Assembly (NCBI GenBank): GCA_965214295.1
Contig: OZ243944.1
Span: 682,001 to 746,000 of the forward strand
DNA length: 64,000 nucleotides
Reading direction: 5' to 3'
From: JAJDUF01 sp965214295
Lineage (GTDB): Bacteria; Chloroflexota; UBA11872; UBA12225; JAJDUF01
In this document: positions 40,795 to 49,274 of the stretch, one piece after another
How positions within the stretch are numbered: position 1 is the first letter of the stretch
Layout of the letters: each line of letters starts with the position of its first letter
Made by a program: the position numbers and the translations under genes
Notes under the pieces: model-generated
Database searches by the model: none
Seen by the model: the letters and a program-made list of their open reading frames with translations, nothing else
Told to the model about the DNA's origin: nothing

Positions 40795-41313
40795 CTACCC
40801 GCGTGGCACCGCTCGCCCCGCGTGCTGGCCGCCCCGCTTGCTCTCCACATTGACCGGCCGGTGTGCCTCGGTCCGCGGACCGGTGTCGGCCGTTCGTCCA
40901 CAATACGGGCAGATGTCCCAATTGAGGTCCAGCATATGGTCGCACTGTGAGCACTTCCGCTTGAGCTGCTGGCGACAATGGGGACACAGCAGAAAGTCCT
41001 GCTCTACGCGCTGATGGCAGGACGGACACACGTGCCGCGCATCCATCTCCCGCAGGAGCGCCTCCTCCTCGAGCGAGCGCTCGTAGGCCTCAGCCAGGGT
41101 CTCGCGGGGACGGAGGATGTAGTAGAGCAACAGCCCGAACACGTGGAACAGGAGCACCAGCGCAGTAGCAAAGACATACACATAGATGTCCTTGGAACGG
41201 GCGCGAATGTCGTAATACGTCCAAATTACCATCGCAAACCAGAACGCGATGAGATACGCGCCCATAAAGGCCAAAACGACTTGCAGAACGAACGCGATCT
41301 GGGTAATGTTCAT
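40795..41313 (-). CDS. Membrane protein with double zinc ribbon
   Basis: Two hydrophobic helices (about 7-30 and 43-67) sit before a cytoplasmic tail with two zinc-ribbon pairs: CPSC with CPHC (about 95-113) and CSQC with CPYC (about 120-140). A hydrophilic tail follows. It resembles membrane-anchored zinc-ribbon proteins of Chloroflexi, but no function is known. The gene lies 168 bases downstream of greA on the same strand. Confidence 0.75.
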   Translation of the reverse strand: MNITQIAFVLQVVLAFMGAYLIAFWFAMVIWTYYDIRARSKDIYVYVFATALVLLFHVFGLLLYYILRPRETLAEAYERSLEEEALLREMDARHVCPSCHQRVEQDFLLCPHCRQQLKRKCSQCDHMLDLNWDICPYCGRTADTGPRTEAHRPVNVESKRGGQHAGRAVPRG

Positions 41314-41481
41314 GCTTGCGGCGGCCTCTGCTTGGCGGCGTCCAGTCCTAGGGGAAGAGCAGCACTGCCCCTTGCCGCTGGCGGGGAGCAGCCGGAAGTC
41401 GAGGTCACTGCGTTGGCCGGCACCCTACTTGCATACCACCATCTAGCGAGGCTATGCGGCGCTGAGAGGCTGCTCCCGCTC

Positions 41482-42324
41482 TCAGGAAACTGAAACGATC
41501 CGATAGTGCGTAATGCCTCGGGGAGTCTCCACCTCAACGGTCTCTCCCGGACTGCGCCCCATGACACCCTGGCCAACCGGAGATTGATACGAGAGCTTGC
41601 CGTTACGCGGATCGGTCTCCTCCGGGCTTACAATACGAAACTGCCGCCGGCGGCGGCTACCCGGACTCTCCAGCTCTACGAGACTGCCGACGACAACCTT
41701 CCCCGTCGGCTGCTCACCGTCTCCGAGTATCTCCGCGCGCCGGATCATCTGCTCCAGCTCCCGGATGCGCCCCTCGACCATGCCCTGCTGCTTCTTGGCA
41801 TCGTCGAAGGCAGCATTCTCCCGCAGGTCGCCGTCAATCCGGGCTTCGTAGAGGTCACGCAGGATACGGGGCCGCTCTTCCTCCTTCAGCCGCTCCACCT
41901 CGGCCTGGAACTCGGCCAGCTTCTCCCCAGTGAGCAGTACGCTGTCCTCCGGCCCCGGTGCCTGCTCCGCGGCGGCCCGGCCCGTGCGGCCTTGCCCTCG
42001 CGGTAGGCGCACCCGCCGCATCGGGTTATCCGTGAGCGCGCCACGGTCCGGGGCACAGGCGAAAGCAAAAAAGAGCTTCAAGGGCGAGAAGTAGGCACGA
42101 GGCGGGAGCGTGGTCGAGGACAACTGTTCCTTAAGGAAGAGCTCGATCCGGTGGGGGGGCACGGTATTCGCCGTGGTAGTGGGCCCGCACCACCTCACAA
42201 ACCGACGCAACAGCGCGAGATCATCGCGGGAGAGCTTGGACCGGGCATCGTCGCTACGATTGAACTCCTGCCACAGCCGGTCGAGCGTCGGGACAGCCGT
42301 CTCTGTTACCGCTCCCTCGCGCAC
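41482..42324 (-). CDS. greA: GreA-type transcription elongation factor with integrase SAM-like N-terminal domain
   Basis: Residues about 130-200 form the GreA coiled coil, with the acidic tip DGDLRENAAFDDAKKQQGM, which inserts into the RNA polymerase secondary channel to stimulate transcript cleavage. Residues 205-280 form the FKBP-like GreA/GreB C-terminal domain (VGSLVELES, NGKLSYQSPVGQGVMG). The first ~115 residues are unusual: TLDRLWQEFNRSD, LRRFVRWCGP and RAYFSPLKLFFAFAC resemble the SAM-like core-binding domain of tyrosine recombinases. GTG 42324 has GGAGG five bases upstream. Family length is normally about 158 residues; this is 280. Confidence 0.85.
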   Translation of the reverse strand: MREGAVTETAVPTLDRLWQEFNRSDDARSKLSRDDLALLRRFVRWCGPTTTANTVPPHRIELFLKEQLSSTTLPPRAYFSPLKLFFAFACAPDRGALTDNPMRRVRLPRGQGRTGRAAAEQAPGPEDSVLLTGEKLAEFQAEVERLKEEERPRILRDLYEARIDGDLRENAAFDDAKKQQGMVEGRIRELEQMIRRAEILGDGEQPTGKVVVGSLVELESPGSRRRRQFRIVSPEETDPRNGKLSYQSPVGQGVMGRSPGETVEVETPRGITHYRIVSVS

Positions 42325-42374
42325 ACGAGCCTCCTTACCACGGTACCACCGCCGGGAATACTCCCCACTGGCCG

Positions 42375-42404
42375 ATTCTACCCCTGCCACTCGGAGAGGG
42401 TCAA
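42375..42404 (-). promoter_or_regulatory. Promoter of the greA fusion gene
   Basis: On the minus strand TTGACC (42399-42404) and TAGAAT (42375-42380) have an 18-base spacer. Transcription would begin about 45 bases before GTG 42324 and exclude the longer reading of the frame. Confidence 0.65.
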
Positions 42405-42498
42405 CCGGGAGCGGTGCAGTGAAGCAACCCGCCGCCGCGCTGACTCCCCTTCCCTGCTACGGAAGGAGCCGAGGCTAGGTGAGCTACTACCGGCCGCG

Positions 42499-44475
42499 CT
42501 ACTCCGGCCCGCTGATGCCGAGCCGCGTGCTCTCGTAGTCCCCCACCGGTCGCGGTGTGCTATCGGGAGTGTGGCCCGGCGGCGCGGCCCACTCCAGTTC
42601 TAGCTCCAGGAGCTTCGCGGGGCTGGGAAATCCCGTCTCGTGATCCCAGCCAGCCATCTGGTAGTACAACTGCTTGGCCTGGGCGAACTCGCCCGGCTCG
42701 ATCCGCTCGCCCGTCAGAGGTCCACTACCGATACCCTCGAACATGCGCTTGGGGAGCGTGTCATCCTCAGCCGTAAATCCCGACCGGAAGTTGAAGAGGC
42801 GTGCCATCGTATTCGCACGCTCTCCCACCTTGAGTAGCTCGTAGAGGCTGACATCCCAGCCCGTGACGGCGGCGACATAACTGGTGAGCTGACCCAAGGC
42901 CAGCTCGCCAATCGGCACGCCGACGAAGTCGCACATCCCCACCGAGTTGTAGGCGCTCCAGACCAGCTGGGCGTAGTAGAAGGCCCGGACCTTCTTCGGC
43001 CCCAGGTCCAGCCGATCCACCGGCTCGATCAGACCGAGCGGTGTCAACGGGCTGGTGTCGTCGGCGCTGAAGCCCTCGTAGAGCGGGTCGTGTGGTGCCT
43101 CCATATGGTCGGCGCCCGTCGGCGAGATCGAATACGCCAGTGCCAGCCCCTTCTTGCCGCGCGGCTCATGCATCGGTAGCTCTTGACCCTTGACGTGCAG
43201 CGCATACTCCTCGGTGCCGCGGCCGATCTTCTGTGAGGCCCGATGCACTCCCTCGGCGAGCAGGTCGCCGAAACCCTCCCGTCGAGCGATCTGGTGGATG
43301 AGTGCCAACACCACTTCCTTGTCCCCAAACCGCAGCTCGACTCCGCCCGTGTCTTCCTTGGTGATGAGACCCCGCTCGTAGCACTCCATAGCCCAGGCAA
43401 TCGCAACGCCCGTTGAAATGGAGTCGAGTACGTAGTCGTTGATGACGGTGCTGAACTGCGCGATCTTCTTCAGATCACCCACTCCGGTCAGCGTACCGGT
43501 CGCGGCAATAGTTTCGTACTCCATGCCTCCGTGTTTGGCGGTGACGCCGTACTCGGGTACCTCGACCTCGCGCTTGCACGCCACCAGACACGAGAAGCAC
43601 GTGCCCGTATTGACCAGAATCGTCTCCGCCATTTTCTGCCCGGAGATGTCGGCATAGCCGTCGAACGTGCTCTCCTGGAAGTTGCGCGTAGGCAGGATGC
43701 CGTCGGCCTGCAACGCGGGAATGCCGCGCGGCGTGCCGTAAAGATGCATCATGTCGTGGTCGCGGTCATAGTTCTCCCTGAACCAGGTAATCACCGCTTT
43801 GGCCCGAGCCGGCTCCTCCGGCAACGCCCGTGCCCGCCCCCGCACGGCAATAGCCTTGAGCTTCTTGGCTCCCATCACGGCGCCGAGACCCGCTCGCCCA
43901 TGGAAATGGCGGCACTGATTGACCAGCGCCGCATAGCGCACGAGGTTCTCGCCGGCGATGCCGGTTTGCAGCACCCGAATGCGCTTCTCTTTCAGCTCCG
44001 TCTCCAGTCCCGTCTGGACCTCCTGCGCCCCTTTCCCCCAGAAGTGCGCGGCGTCGCGCACCTCCACCACGCCCGGCTTATCGGGCGCTTCGACGTTATT
44101 GATCCACAGGTAGACCGGCTTGGTGGCCGCGCCGTGAATCACGATCCCGTCGTACCCGGCGAACTTCAGCTCCGGCCCCCAGAAACCGCCCGCCTCAGCC
44201 TCACCGAACCCACCCGTGAGCGGCGACTTCGCGGCAGCGGTATAGCGATTGGCGCCCGAGACCGGCGTGCCGTTGATGACGCTCGTCGTGAAGACGAGTA
44301 GATTTTCCGGACCGAGCGGGTCGGCGTCCGGCGGCATGTCCCGTAGCAGGAAATACGAGGCGAGGGCGCTACCGCCGAGATAGCGACGGTACACGACCTC
44401 CGGGAGCTCCTCGATCCAGGTACGCTCATCCGCCAGGTCTACGTGCAAAATCCGACCGGTGTATCCCTTAGGCAT
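42499..44475 (-). CDS. Tungsten-dependent aldehyde:ferredoxin oxidoreductase family protein
   Basis: It oxidises aldehydes to acids with a tungsten-bispterin cofactor and one 4Fe-4S cluster, passing electrons to ferredoxin. The N-terminal domain has GYTGRILHVDL, YLGGSALASY and NRYTAAAKSPLTGGFGEAEA (cofactor binding). The cluster cysteines are CFSCLVAC (about 293-300) and the Cys in VGMCDF (about 510). At 658 residues it is full length. No ferredoxin, pterin-synthesis or tungstate-transport gene is adjacent, so partners are elsewhere. The aldehyde substrate cannot be inferred. Confidence 0.92.
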   Translation of the reverse strand: MPKGYTGRILHVDLADERTWIEELPEVVYRRYLGGSALASYFLLRDMPPDADPLGPENLLVFTTSVINGTPVSGANRYTAAAKSPLTGGFGEAEAGGFWGPELKFAGYDGIVIHGAATKPVYLWINNVEAPDKPGVVEVRDAAHFWGKGAQEVQTGLETELKEKRIRVLQTGIAGENLVRYAALVNQCRHFHGRAGLGAVMGAKKLKAIAVRGRARALPEEPARAKAVITWFRENYDRDHDMMHLYGTPRGIPALQADGILPTRNFQESTFDGYADISGQKMAETILVNTGTCFSCLVACKREVEVPEYGVTAKHGGMEYETIAATGTLTGVGDLKKIAQFSTVINDYVLDSISTGVAIAWAMECYERGLITKEDTGGVELRFGDKEVVLALIHQIARREGFGDLLAEGVHRASQKIGRGTEEYALHVKGQELPMHEPRGKKGLALAYSISPTGADHMEAPHDPLYEGFSADDTSPLTPLGLIEPVDRLDLGPKKVRAFYYAQLVWSAYNSVGMCDFVGVPIGELALGQLTSYVAAVTGWDVSLYELLKVGERANTMARLFNFRSGFTAEDDTLPKRMFEGIGSGPLTGERIEPGEFAQAKQLYYQMAGWDHETGFPSPAKLLELELEWAAPPGHTPDSTPRPVGDYESTRLGISGPE

Positions 44476-44651
44476 ACCTCACGACCTCCCTCACCCCAGC
44501 GGCGCCGGCCTCACTGGCACGTTCTTCTGCGTGTCGGCCACGCGCTGCCTGACAGTGTACCGCTCCTGCCCGCGCGAGGCCAGAGCAGAGGCAGAAACGA
44601 TCGGTGATCCACATCAACTTACTCATACGGCAACCTCACTTGTGAGCTTAT

Positions 44652-45494
44652 CTACTGCACATACGCCGGATCAACCTCAATCCCGATTGGTACGCGCTCT
44701 AGTTCCTTGGCTACCCGGTACGTAGTGCCGCTGCCGAGGAATGGATCAAGTACGACATCGCCTTCATCAGTGAACAGCTTGATAAAGAACTCCGGCAGCC
44801 ACTCCGGGAACGCCGCGCTATGTCCGGTGTTATGGGCCACCGGCGACTTATGCAGGACGTTGGTCGGGTAGACCAGCTGCTTGCCCTCCCAGTTGGCAAT
44901 GCGGCGCCCGACCTTCGACCTGGTTGCCGACTCCCGACGAGTGCGGTCATTCACGCTCATGTTCTTCAGCCGCGTCTGAGTCCACTCGCCAATCGGTACC
45001 TTGACGGCATCCTGCCGCATTTTCACATCGCGAGTCTTGCTAAAGTGCAAAATCCGTTCCCAAGCATCCCGAAAGCGGTACTTCCACTTCCCCGGTGCTG
45101 CTGTCGTTTTGTGCCAAATATATTCCTCCACCCAGCGGAAGCCGACTTCTCGCTTCAGGGCCAGGATCAAGTCGAGGACATAGGGATGCCGCTCACCGTC
45201 AACGGCTTTCTCCTTGATGTTGAGCACCAATGAGCCGGACGGCTTGAGGACGCGCAGCATCTCCACCGCCCGCGCGGCGAACCACTCGACGTACCGGTCC
45301 GGTGCGATGCCGCCGTAGGTATGCTTGCGCGCATCAGCATACGGCGGCGACGTGACAATCAGGTCAACGTAATCTGCGGGCATCGCACTGAGGACGGTCA
45401 GACAATCCCCAAGATGAACGCGATTGCGCCACTCGCCGGCCAAAACCGCACCGCCGTTGGTACGATTGGATCGTGCGGTTTTGGCCAGCGACAT
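44652..45494 (-). CDS. Orphan beta-class DNA methyltransferase (N4/N6 type)
   Basis: The motif order is that of the beta class: catalytic TSPPYAD (about residue 48) comes before SAM-binding DPFLGSGTT (about 246). SPPY favours N4-cytosine methylation, though N6-adenine enzymes with similar motifs exist. ATG 45494 follows GGGGAGGAAGGGAT. Residues about 4-18 (AKTARSNRTNGGAVL) are encoded by a variant of the palindromic element, before the family homology begins at NRVHLGDCL. No restriction endonuclease or specificity gene is near, so it is probably an orphan with a regulatory or epigenetic role. Confidence 0.85.
   Translation of the reverse strand: MSLAKTARSNRTNGGAVLAGEWRNRVHLGDCLTVLSAMPADYVDLIVTSPPYADARKHTYGGIAPDRYVEWFAARAVEMLRVLKPSGSLVLNIKEKAVDGERHPYVLDLILALKREVGFRWVEEYIWHKTTAAPGKWKYRFRDAWERILHFSKTRDVKMRQDAVKVPIGEWTQTRLKNMSVNDRTRRESATRSKVGRRIANWEGKQLVYPTNVLHKSPVAHNTGHSAAFPEWLPEFFIKLFTDEGDVVLDPFLGSGTTYRVAKELERVPIGIEVDPAYVQ
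45440..45484. repeat. Variant palindromic element (45 bp) at the methyltransferase N-terminus
   Basis: Perfect 12-base arms CCAAAACCGCAC and GTGCGGTTTTGG match the element arms with compensating changes, but the loop is 21 bases and different. Outer GGCC continues the stem. It is translated as residues about 4-18 of the methyltransferase. Confidence 0.7.
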
Positions 45495-45769
45495 ATCCCT
45501 TCCTCCCCAGAACCAGCAGTGGACCTCCCCCGGTGTGGCAGTCAGCGGGAGGCGGGTTCCAGGAGTGACAGCCCGTGCCTTGGTAGTACAGATTGTGTTC
45601 TGCCGTTGCCTATCCTGTCAAGCGCGGCACTCCGGCGCTGCGGGTCTGATACCGGAGGTGCTGGCCGACGGGCGCCCGCATAGCCGGCAGTCCACGTCTA
45701 CAGAGCGTTGATGCCGAGTTTACGGTACCTTAACACTTGCAGCCTACACTCTACGGAATGGTGATCTCT

Positions 45770-47467
45770 ATGCATCTACTACGCTCGCTGCTCCCCACGC
45801 TTGTGCTCGTCCTGGCACTCTTACCCGCCCCGTCCTTGGCGGCTGGCCTGGCGCCCGGCGCGTGGCCGATGCATCAGCGCGATGCTCGCCACACCGGCCG
45901 CGCCGCAGTATCGGGGCCGATAGCCCCCCAGTTGGCGTGGTATTTCCTGGCAAAGGCCTCCTTTACTGCCGGGGCGGTCATTGACGCTCAAGGCACAATC
46001 TACATCGCTTCGGACGACGGCATCGTCCGCGCCCTGCATCCCGAAGGCCACGAGCTGTGGAAGCGCGAGCTGACGAAAGTCGTCGGGAGACTCAGACTCC
46101 CGATACCCATAGATGCCACGCCGCTGCTCACCGATAGCCACGAGTTGCTCGTCGCGGCGCGCAATGGCGTGCTGTATGCGTTTGCGACGGCGGATGGCGC
46201 CAAGATATGGGACTACGACACCGGCGCAGACATCCACGCCTCGCCGGCTATAGCCTCCGATGGCCGGATTGCCCTGCCAGCCGGGGCCAATGGGCTACTT
46301 ATCTTGAATCCCGACGGCACCAAACACAAACGCCTCCGCTCCGATGGCACCATTCGCACTGCGCCGGCAGTGGGAGCCAACGACGTAGTGTATTGGGGAG
46401 ACGACCATCACATGGCCTCTGCCGGCAGCCTCGGCGGGAGCCGACTGTGGACCAGCCGGCTCGATGCACCGATCACCGCTGGCCCGGTGGTCGCCGCCGA
46501 TGGCACCGTTTACTTCTGCACAACGAAGCTGTGGGCGCTCGACGGCGACAATGGCAGCGTCCTGTGGAAGATCGAGCTTGGCGCGCGCCTGCTCGGCACA
46601 CCGGCGCTGGGAACGGACGGCACCATCTACGCGACGACGGAAGACGGTCGCGTCGTCGCCTACACGAGCGCCGGACTGCTGCGCTGGACCTACCAGACCG
46701 GTGGCACGCTGCGCGCCGGCCCAATCGTGGGCGCCAACGACCTCGTGTACGTCGTCGCTGGCGACAGTCTGGTGTATGTCCTCGAGGCGGAAGGGAACGT
46801 CGTCGGCACCTTCAAGACCCTGGCCGGTTTGCGTGCTCCACCCGCCTTGGGTGCAGACGGTCGGCTGTACGTCGGGGGAGGAGACAAGCGGTTCTACGCC
46901 TTGCGTGAAGGTGGCCGCGACTTCGCGCAGTCGCCCCCGGACCGGCTCGGCGGCGACCTGCTGCGCGACCCGGACACCGGCAAGGTGTACGTGCTCGTGG
47001 ATGGCGTCCGGCGGCACATCCCGGACCCGCAGACCCAGCTCCTACTCCGGCTCACCGGCGTCTCGCTGGTAGCGACGCCGGTGGAGCTAGTGCGCTACGC
47101 CGCTGGCCCACCGCTCCCGGCGCTCGATAACGGCAGCCTCCTCCGCAGCGCGCACGGGCCGGTCTACGTCCTACAAGGCAACCGGCGGGTGTGGCTTGAC
47201 TCCCTGGCGGCGCTGGCCGCCGGGGGGCACCGGTGGGAGCAGGTCCAAACCGTGTCGGACCGCGTGATACGTTCGCTCGCGCTCAACACCGCGGAGGGCT
47301 ACCTGGTCAAGGGCAGCGGCCCGGAGGTATACCTCATCGAGGGCGGCGAACGCCGCTGGATTACTACCGCCGCGGTGTTTGCGGGCCGTGGGTACCGCTG
47401 GGACCAGGTCCATCTCGTGAGCGACGGGGACCTGGAGGCCACCCCGCTCGGCGCCCCGATCAGTTAG
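45770..47467 (+). CDS. Secreted PQQ-type beta-propeller protein
   Basis: A signal peptide (MHLLRSLLPTLVLVLALLPA, cleavage near SLAAG) precedes repeated WD-like blades of the PQQ/BamB kind: GAVIDAQGTIYIASDDGIVRA, TPLLTDSHELLVAARNGVLYA, GDNGSVLWKIELGARLLGTP and more (each shown here within 20-residue pieces of the blade). About seven blades span residues 50-390. The C-terminal 150 residues hold tandem segments with VDGVRRHIPDPQT, VYVLQGNRRVWLDS and VYLIEGGERRWITT, a repeated wall-associated module common in Chloroflexi. No catalytic function is evident. Confidence 0.8.
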   Translation: MHLLRSLLPTLVLVLALLPAPSLAAGLAPGAWPMHQRDARHTGRAAVSGPIAPQLAWYFLAKASFTAGAVIDAQGTIYIASDDGIVRALHPEGHELWKRELTKVVGRLRLPIPIDATPLLTDSHELLVAARNGVLYAFATADGAKIWDYDTGADIHASPAIASDGRIALPAGANGLLILNPDGTKHKRLRSDGTIRTAPAVGANDVVYWGDDHHMASAGSLGGSRLWTSRLDAPITAGPVVAADGTVYFCTTKLWALDGDNGSVLWKIELGARLLGTPALGTDGTIYATTEDGRVVAYTSAGLLRWTYQTGGTLRAGPIVGANDLVYVVAGDSLVYVLEAEGNVVGTFKTLAGLRAPPALGADGRLYVGGGDKRFYALREGGRDFAQSPPDRLGGDLLRDPDTGKVYVLVDGVRRHIPDPQTQLLLRLTGVSLVATPVELVRYAAGPPLPALDNGSLLRSAHGPVYVLQGNRRVWLDSLAALAAGGHRWEQVQTVSDRVIRSLALNTAEGYLVKGSGPEVYLIEGGERRWITTAAVFAGRGYRWDQVHLVSDGDLEATPLGAPIS

Positions 47468-47544
47468 GCGCCACGGCTGGTCCCTCCCTAGGGGGCAGAC
47501 CCGCCTCCCTGAGAGGGAATGGGCTAGATATTGCTATGTGGACT

Positions 47545-47566
47545 CCCCTTCCCTGGAGGGAAGGGG
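47545..47566. terminator. Hairpin between the propeller gene and rpsM
   Basis: Arms CCCCTTCCC and GGGAAGGGG with a four-base loop, about 80 bases after the propeller stop and 120 bases after the end of the convergent rpsM. It probably ends both transcripts. A TTCCGGCGAAAGTCGGAATG hairpin at about 47644-47664 lies nearer rpsM and may be its own terminator. Confidence 0.5.
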
Positions 47567-47686
47567 CCGGGGGGTAGGCCCAACCAATACCGCCCCCGGC
47601 TCGCCGGGGAACGAGGGCAACTACCCTTGTAGGAACGCCCTGGATTCCGGCGAAAGTCGGAATGACGAAATAGAGTCCGCGTCCGC

Positions 47687-48073
47687 CTACTTCTTCTGCC
47701 GCGCCACCCGCTTGCGCCCCCCCACCGTCTTGCGGGCGCCGCGCCGCGTGCGGGCGTTCGTGCGCGTGCGCTGACCATGCACCGGCAGGTTACGGCGATG
47801 CCGGATACCGCGATAGCAACCGATCTCGATGAGCCGTTGGATGTTCTGCTGGACTTCGCGGCGCAGATCACCCTCCGTAATAACATCACGATCAATCAGC
47901 TCGCGCAGGCGCACGACCTCATCGTCGGTCAAATCACGCACACGGGTCTGCGGATCAACGCCCGCTTGCTCCAAGAGCTGCGCCGAGGTCGAGCGTCCGA
48001 TCCCGTAAATGGCCGTCAGGCCGATCAACACCGGCCGCTCCAGCGGAATATCTACTCCAACAATGCGCGGCAT
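47687..48073 (-). CDS. rpsM: 30S ribosomal protein S13
   Basis: A 128-residue S13. MPRIVGVDIP, LTAIYGIGRSTSAQLLE, LRREVQQNIQRLIEIGCYRG and IRHRRNLPVHGQRTRTNARTRRG match the family throughout, with a basic tail. It is the last gene of the superoperon here: rpsK, rpsD, rpoA and rplQ, which usually follow, are absent and must lie elsewhere. Confidence 0.97.
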   Translation of the reverse strand: MPRIVGVDIPLERPVLIGLTAIYGIGRSTSAQLLEQAGVDPQTRVRDLTDDEVVRLRELIDRDVITEGDLRREVQQNIQRLIEIGCYRGIRHRRNLPVHGQRTRTNARTRRGARKTVGGRKRVARQKK

Positions 48074-48134
48074 CCTCGCCTCCTTGCTTGACGGTAGTCA
48101 ACGGCATGCCGTGTAACTACCCACCGGCCACTTC

Positions 48135-48248
48135 CTACCCCTGGCGCTGCTTGTGCCGGGGATTTGTGCAGACAATCCGAATGACGCCGTGGCGCTTCAC
48201 AACCCGACACTTATCGCATCGCCGGCGTACTGATGTGCGGACTTTCAT
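48135..48248 (-). CDS. rpmJ: 50S ribosomal protein L36
   Basis: A 37-residue protein, too short for many gene finders. It reads MKVRTSVRRRCDKCRVVKRH, then GVIRIVCTNPRHKQRQG, with the zinc ligands CxxC, C and H of the L36 zinc form. ATG follows CAGGAGTCGCAGT. It lies between infA and rpsM, the normal place. Confidence 0.96.
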   Translation of the reverse strand: MKVRTSVRRRCDKCRVVKRHGVIRIVCTNPRHKQRQG

Positions 48249-48284
48249 ACTGCGACTCCTGGTGCTATGGCCCGCCCGCCACCA

Positions 48285-48497
48285 CTAGCGGCGGGCATCA
48301 TCCTTACCGGTGATGCGGCCGCGACCCCGGTCGTAGCGCGCCAAGGCCACCTGCACTTGGTCCCCCGCTCCGACGCGACCCGCTTGTAGGCGGAATGCGG
48401 AGTCGAGGTGGGCCAATACAAGCCGACCACCCTCCAGTTCGACTTCGTAGAGGTCGTTGGCCAGCGAGGCCCGCACCACACCCCTCGATTGTACCAT
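48285..48497 (-). CDS. infA: Translation initiation factor IF-1
   Basis: A 70-residue OB-fold protein. GVVRASLANDLYEVELEGGR, VLAHLDSAFRLQ, GDQVQVALARYDRGRGRITG fit IF-1, but it is divergent: the usual ISGKMR is LDSAFR, and the N-terminal lysines are absent. ATG 48497 follows GAGGGCACAGCGC and matches the family start. It follows adk directly; map, normally between them, is missing. Confidence 0.85.
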   Translation of the reverse strand: MVQSRGVVRASLANDLYEVELEGGRLVLAHLDSAFRLQAGRVGAGDQVQVALARYDRGRGRITGKDDARR

Positions 48498-48548
48498 GCG
48501 CTGTGCCCTCGGCCGGGGCTTGGCCCTCTTCACTGGCAGACATCGGCG

Positions 48549-49274
48549 TCAAGCGTCCCCCCCGCTGCAGGGAGAGCCTGCCTCCAACTCCCTGATCAGC
48601 GTCGCGGTGATGTCCTGGATAGACCCATGGCCGTCTATCTCCCGCAAGATGCCCTGCTGCTGATAGTAGGCAATGAGCGGCACCGTCGTCTGCGTGTAGG
48701 CCTCCAACCGCCGGGCAATCGTCCCCAGCTGGTCATCCACGCGCTGGTATAGCTCGCCGCCACAGTTGTCGCAGACTCCTGCCTCGCCCGGCGGATGGAT
48801 GACATCGTGATAGACGGCCGTGCAGCTGCGGCAGAGCCAGCGCCCGGTCAGCCGCGCCTCCAAGACATTCAGGGGCACGTTCAGATACAGGACACGGTCG
48901 ACGCGCTGATTGCGGTCCTTGAGGGCTGCATCGAGCGCTTCCGCTTGCGGTCGGCTCCGCGGAAACCCATCCAGGATCACCCCGGCCTGGCCCTCCGGCT
49001 CTGCCAGGTGGCTCATCACAACGGCCACGGTCACATTGTCGGGGACGAGCAAGCCACGCTCGACATACTGACGAACCCGCTGCCCCATTTCATCGCCACT
49101 GGCAATCGAGCGCCGGAAAAGCTCACCACTTGCCAGGTACCACAGCTTCCCCCGCGCTGCCAACCGGTGGGCTTGTGTGCCTTTGCCTGAGCCGGGCGGA
49201 CCGAGCAGAATGATGATCCGTCCGGCCCCACCCGCCTCGTCCCTCCCCTGATCCGCGCAGGGTTGGCCGGTCAT
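48549..49274 (-). CDS. adk: Adenylate kinase with zinc lid
   Basis: It interconverts ATP, AMP and ADP. The P-loop is LLGPPGSGKGTQA (about residues 23-35), and the AMP-binding SGELFRR and ILDGFPRSRPQA are intact. The lid domain holds CRSC and CDNC (about 150-172), a zinc site typical of Gram-positive-type and thermophilic enzymes. The ATG at 49274 shares its first base with the secY stop (TGATG), so translation is coupled. Confidence 0.95.
   Translation of the reverse strand: MTGQPCADQGRDEAGGAGRIIILLGPPGSGKGTQAHRLAARGKLWYLASGELFRRSIASGDEMGQRVRQYVERGLLVPDNVTVAVVMSHLAEPEGQAGVILDGFPRSRPQAEALDAALKDRNQRVDRVLYLNVPLNVLEARLTGRWLCRSCTAVYHDVIHPPGEAGVCDNCGGELYQRVDDQLGTIARRLEAYTQTTVPLIAYYQQQGILREIDGHGSIQDITATLIRELEAGSPCSGGDA

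Noticed and set aside
44476..44651. Possible tRNA or small RNA between the oxidoreductase and methyltransferase genes
   Set aside because: No cloverleaf, T-loop consensus or terminator-like structure could be found.
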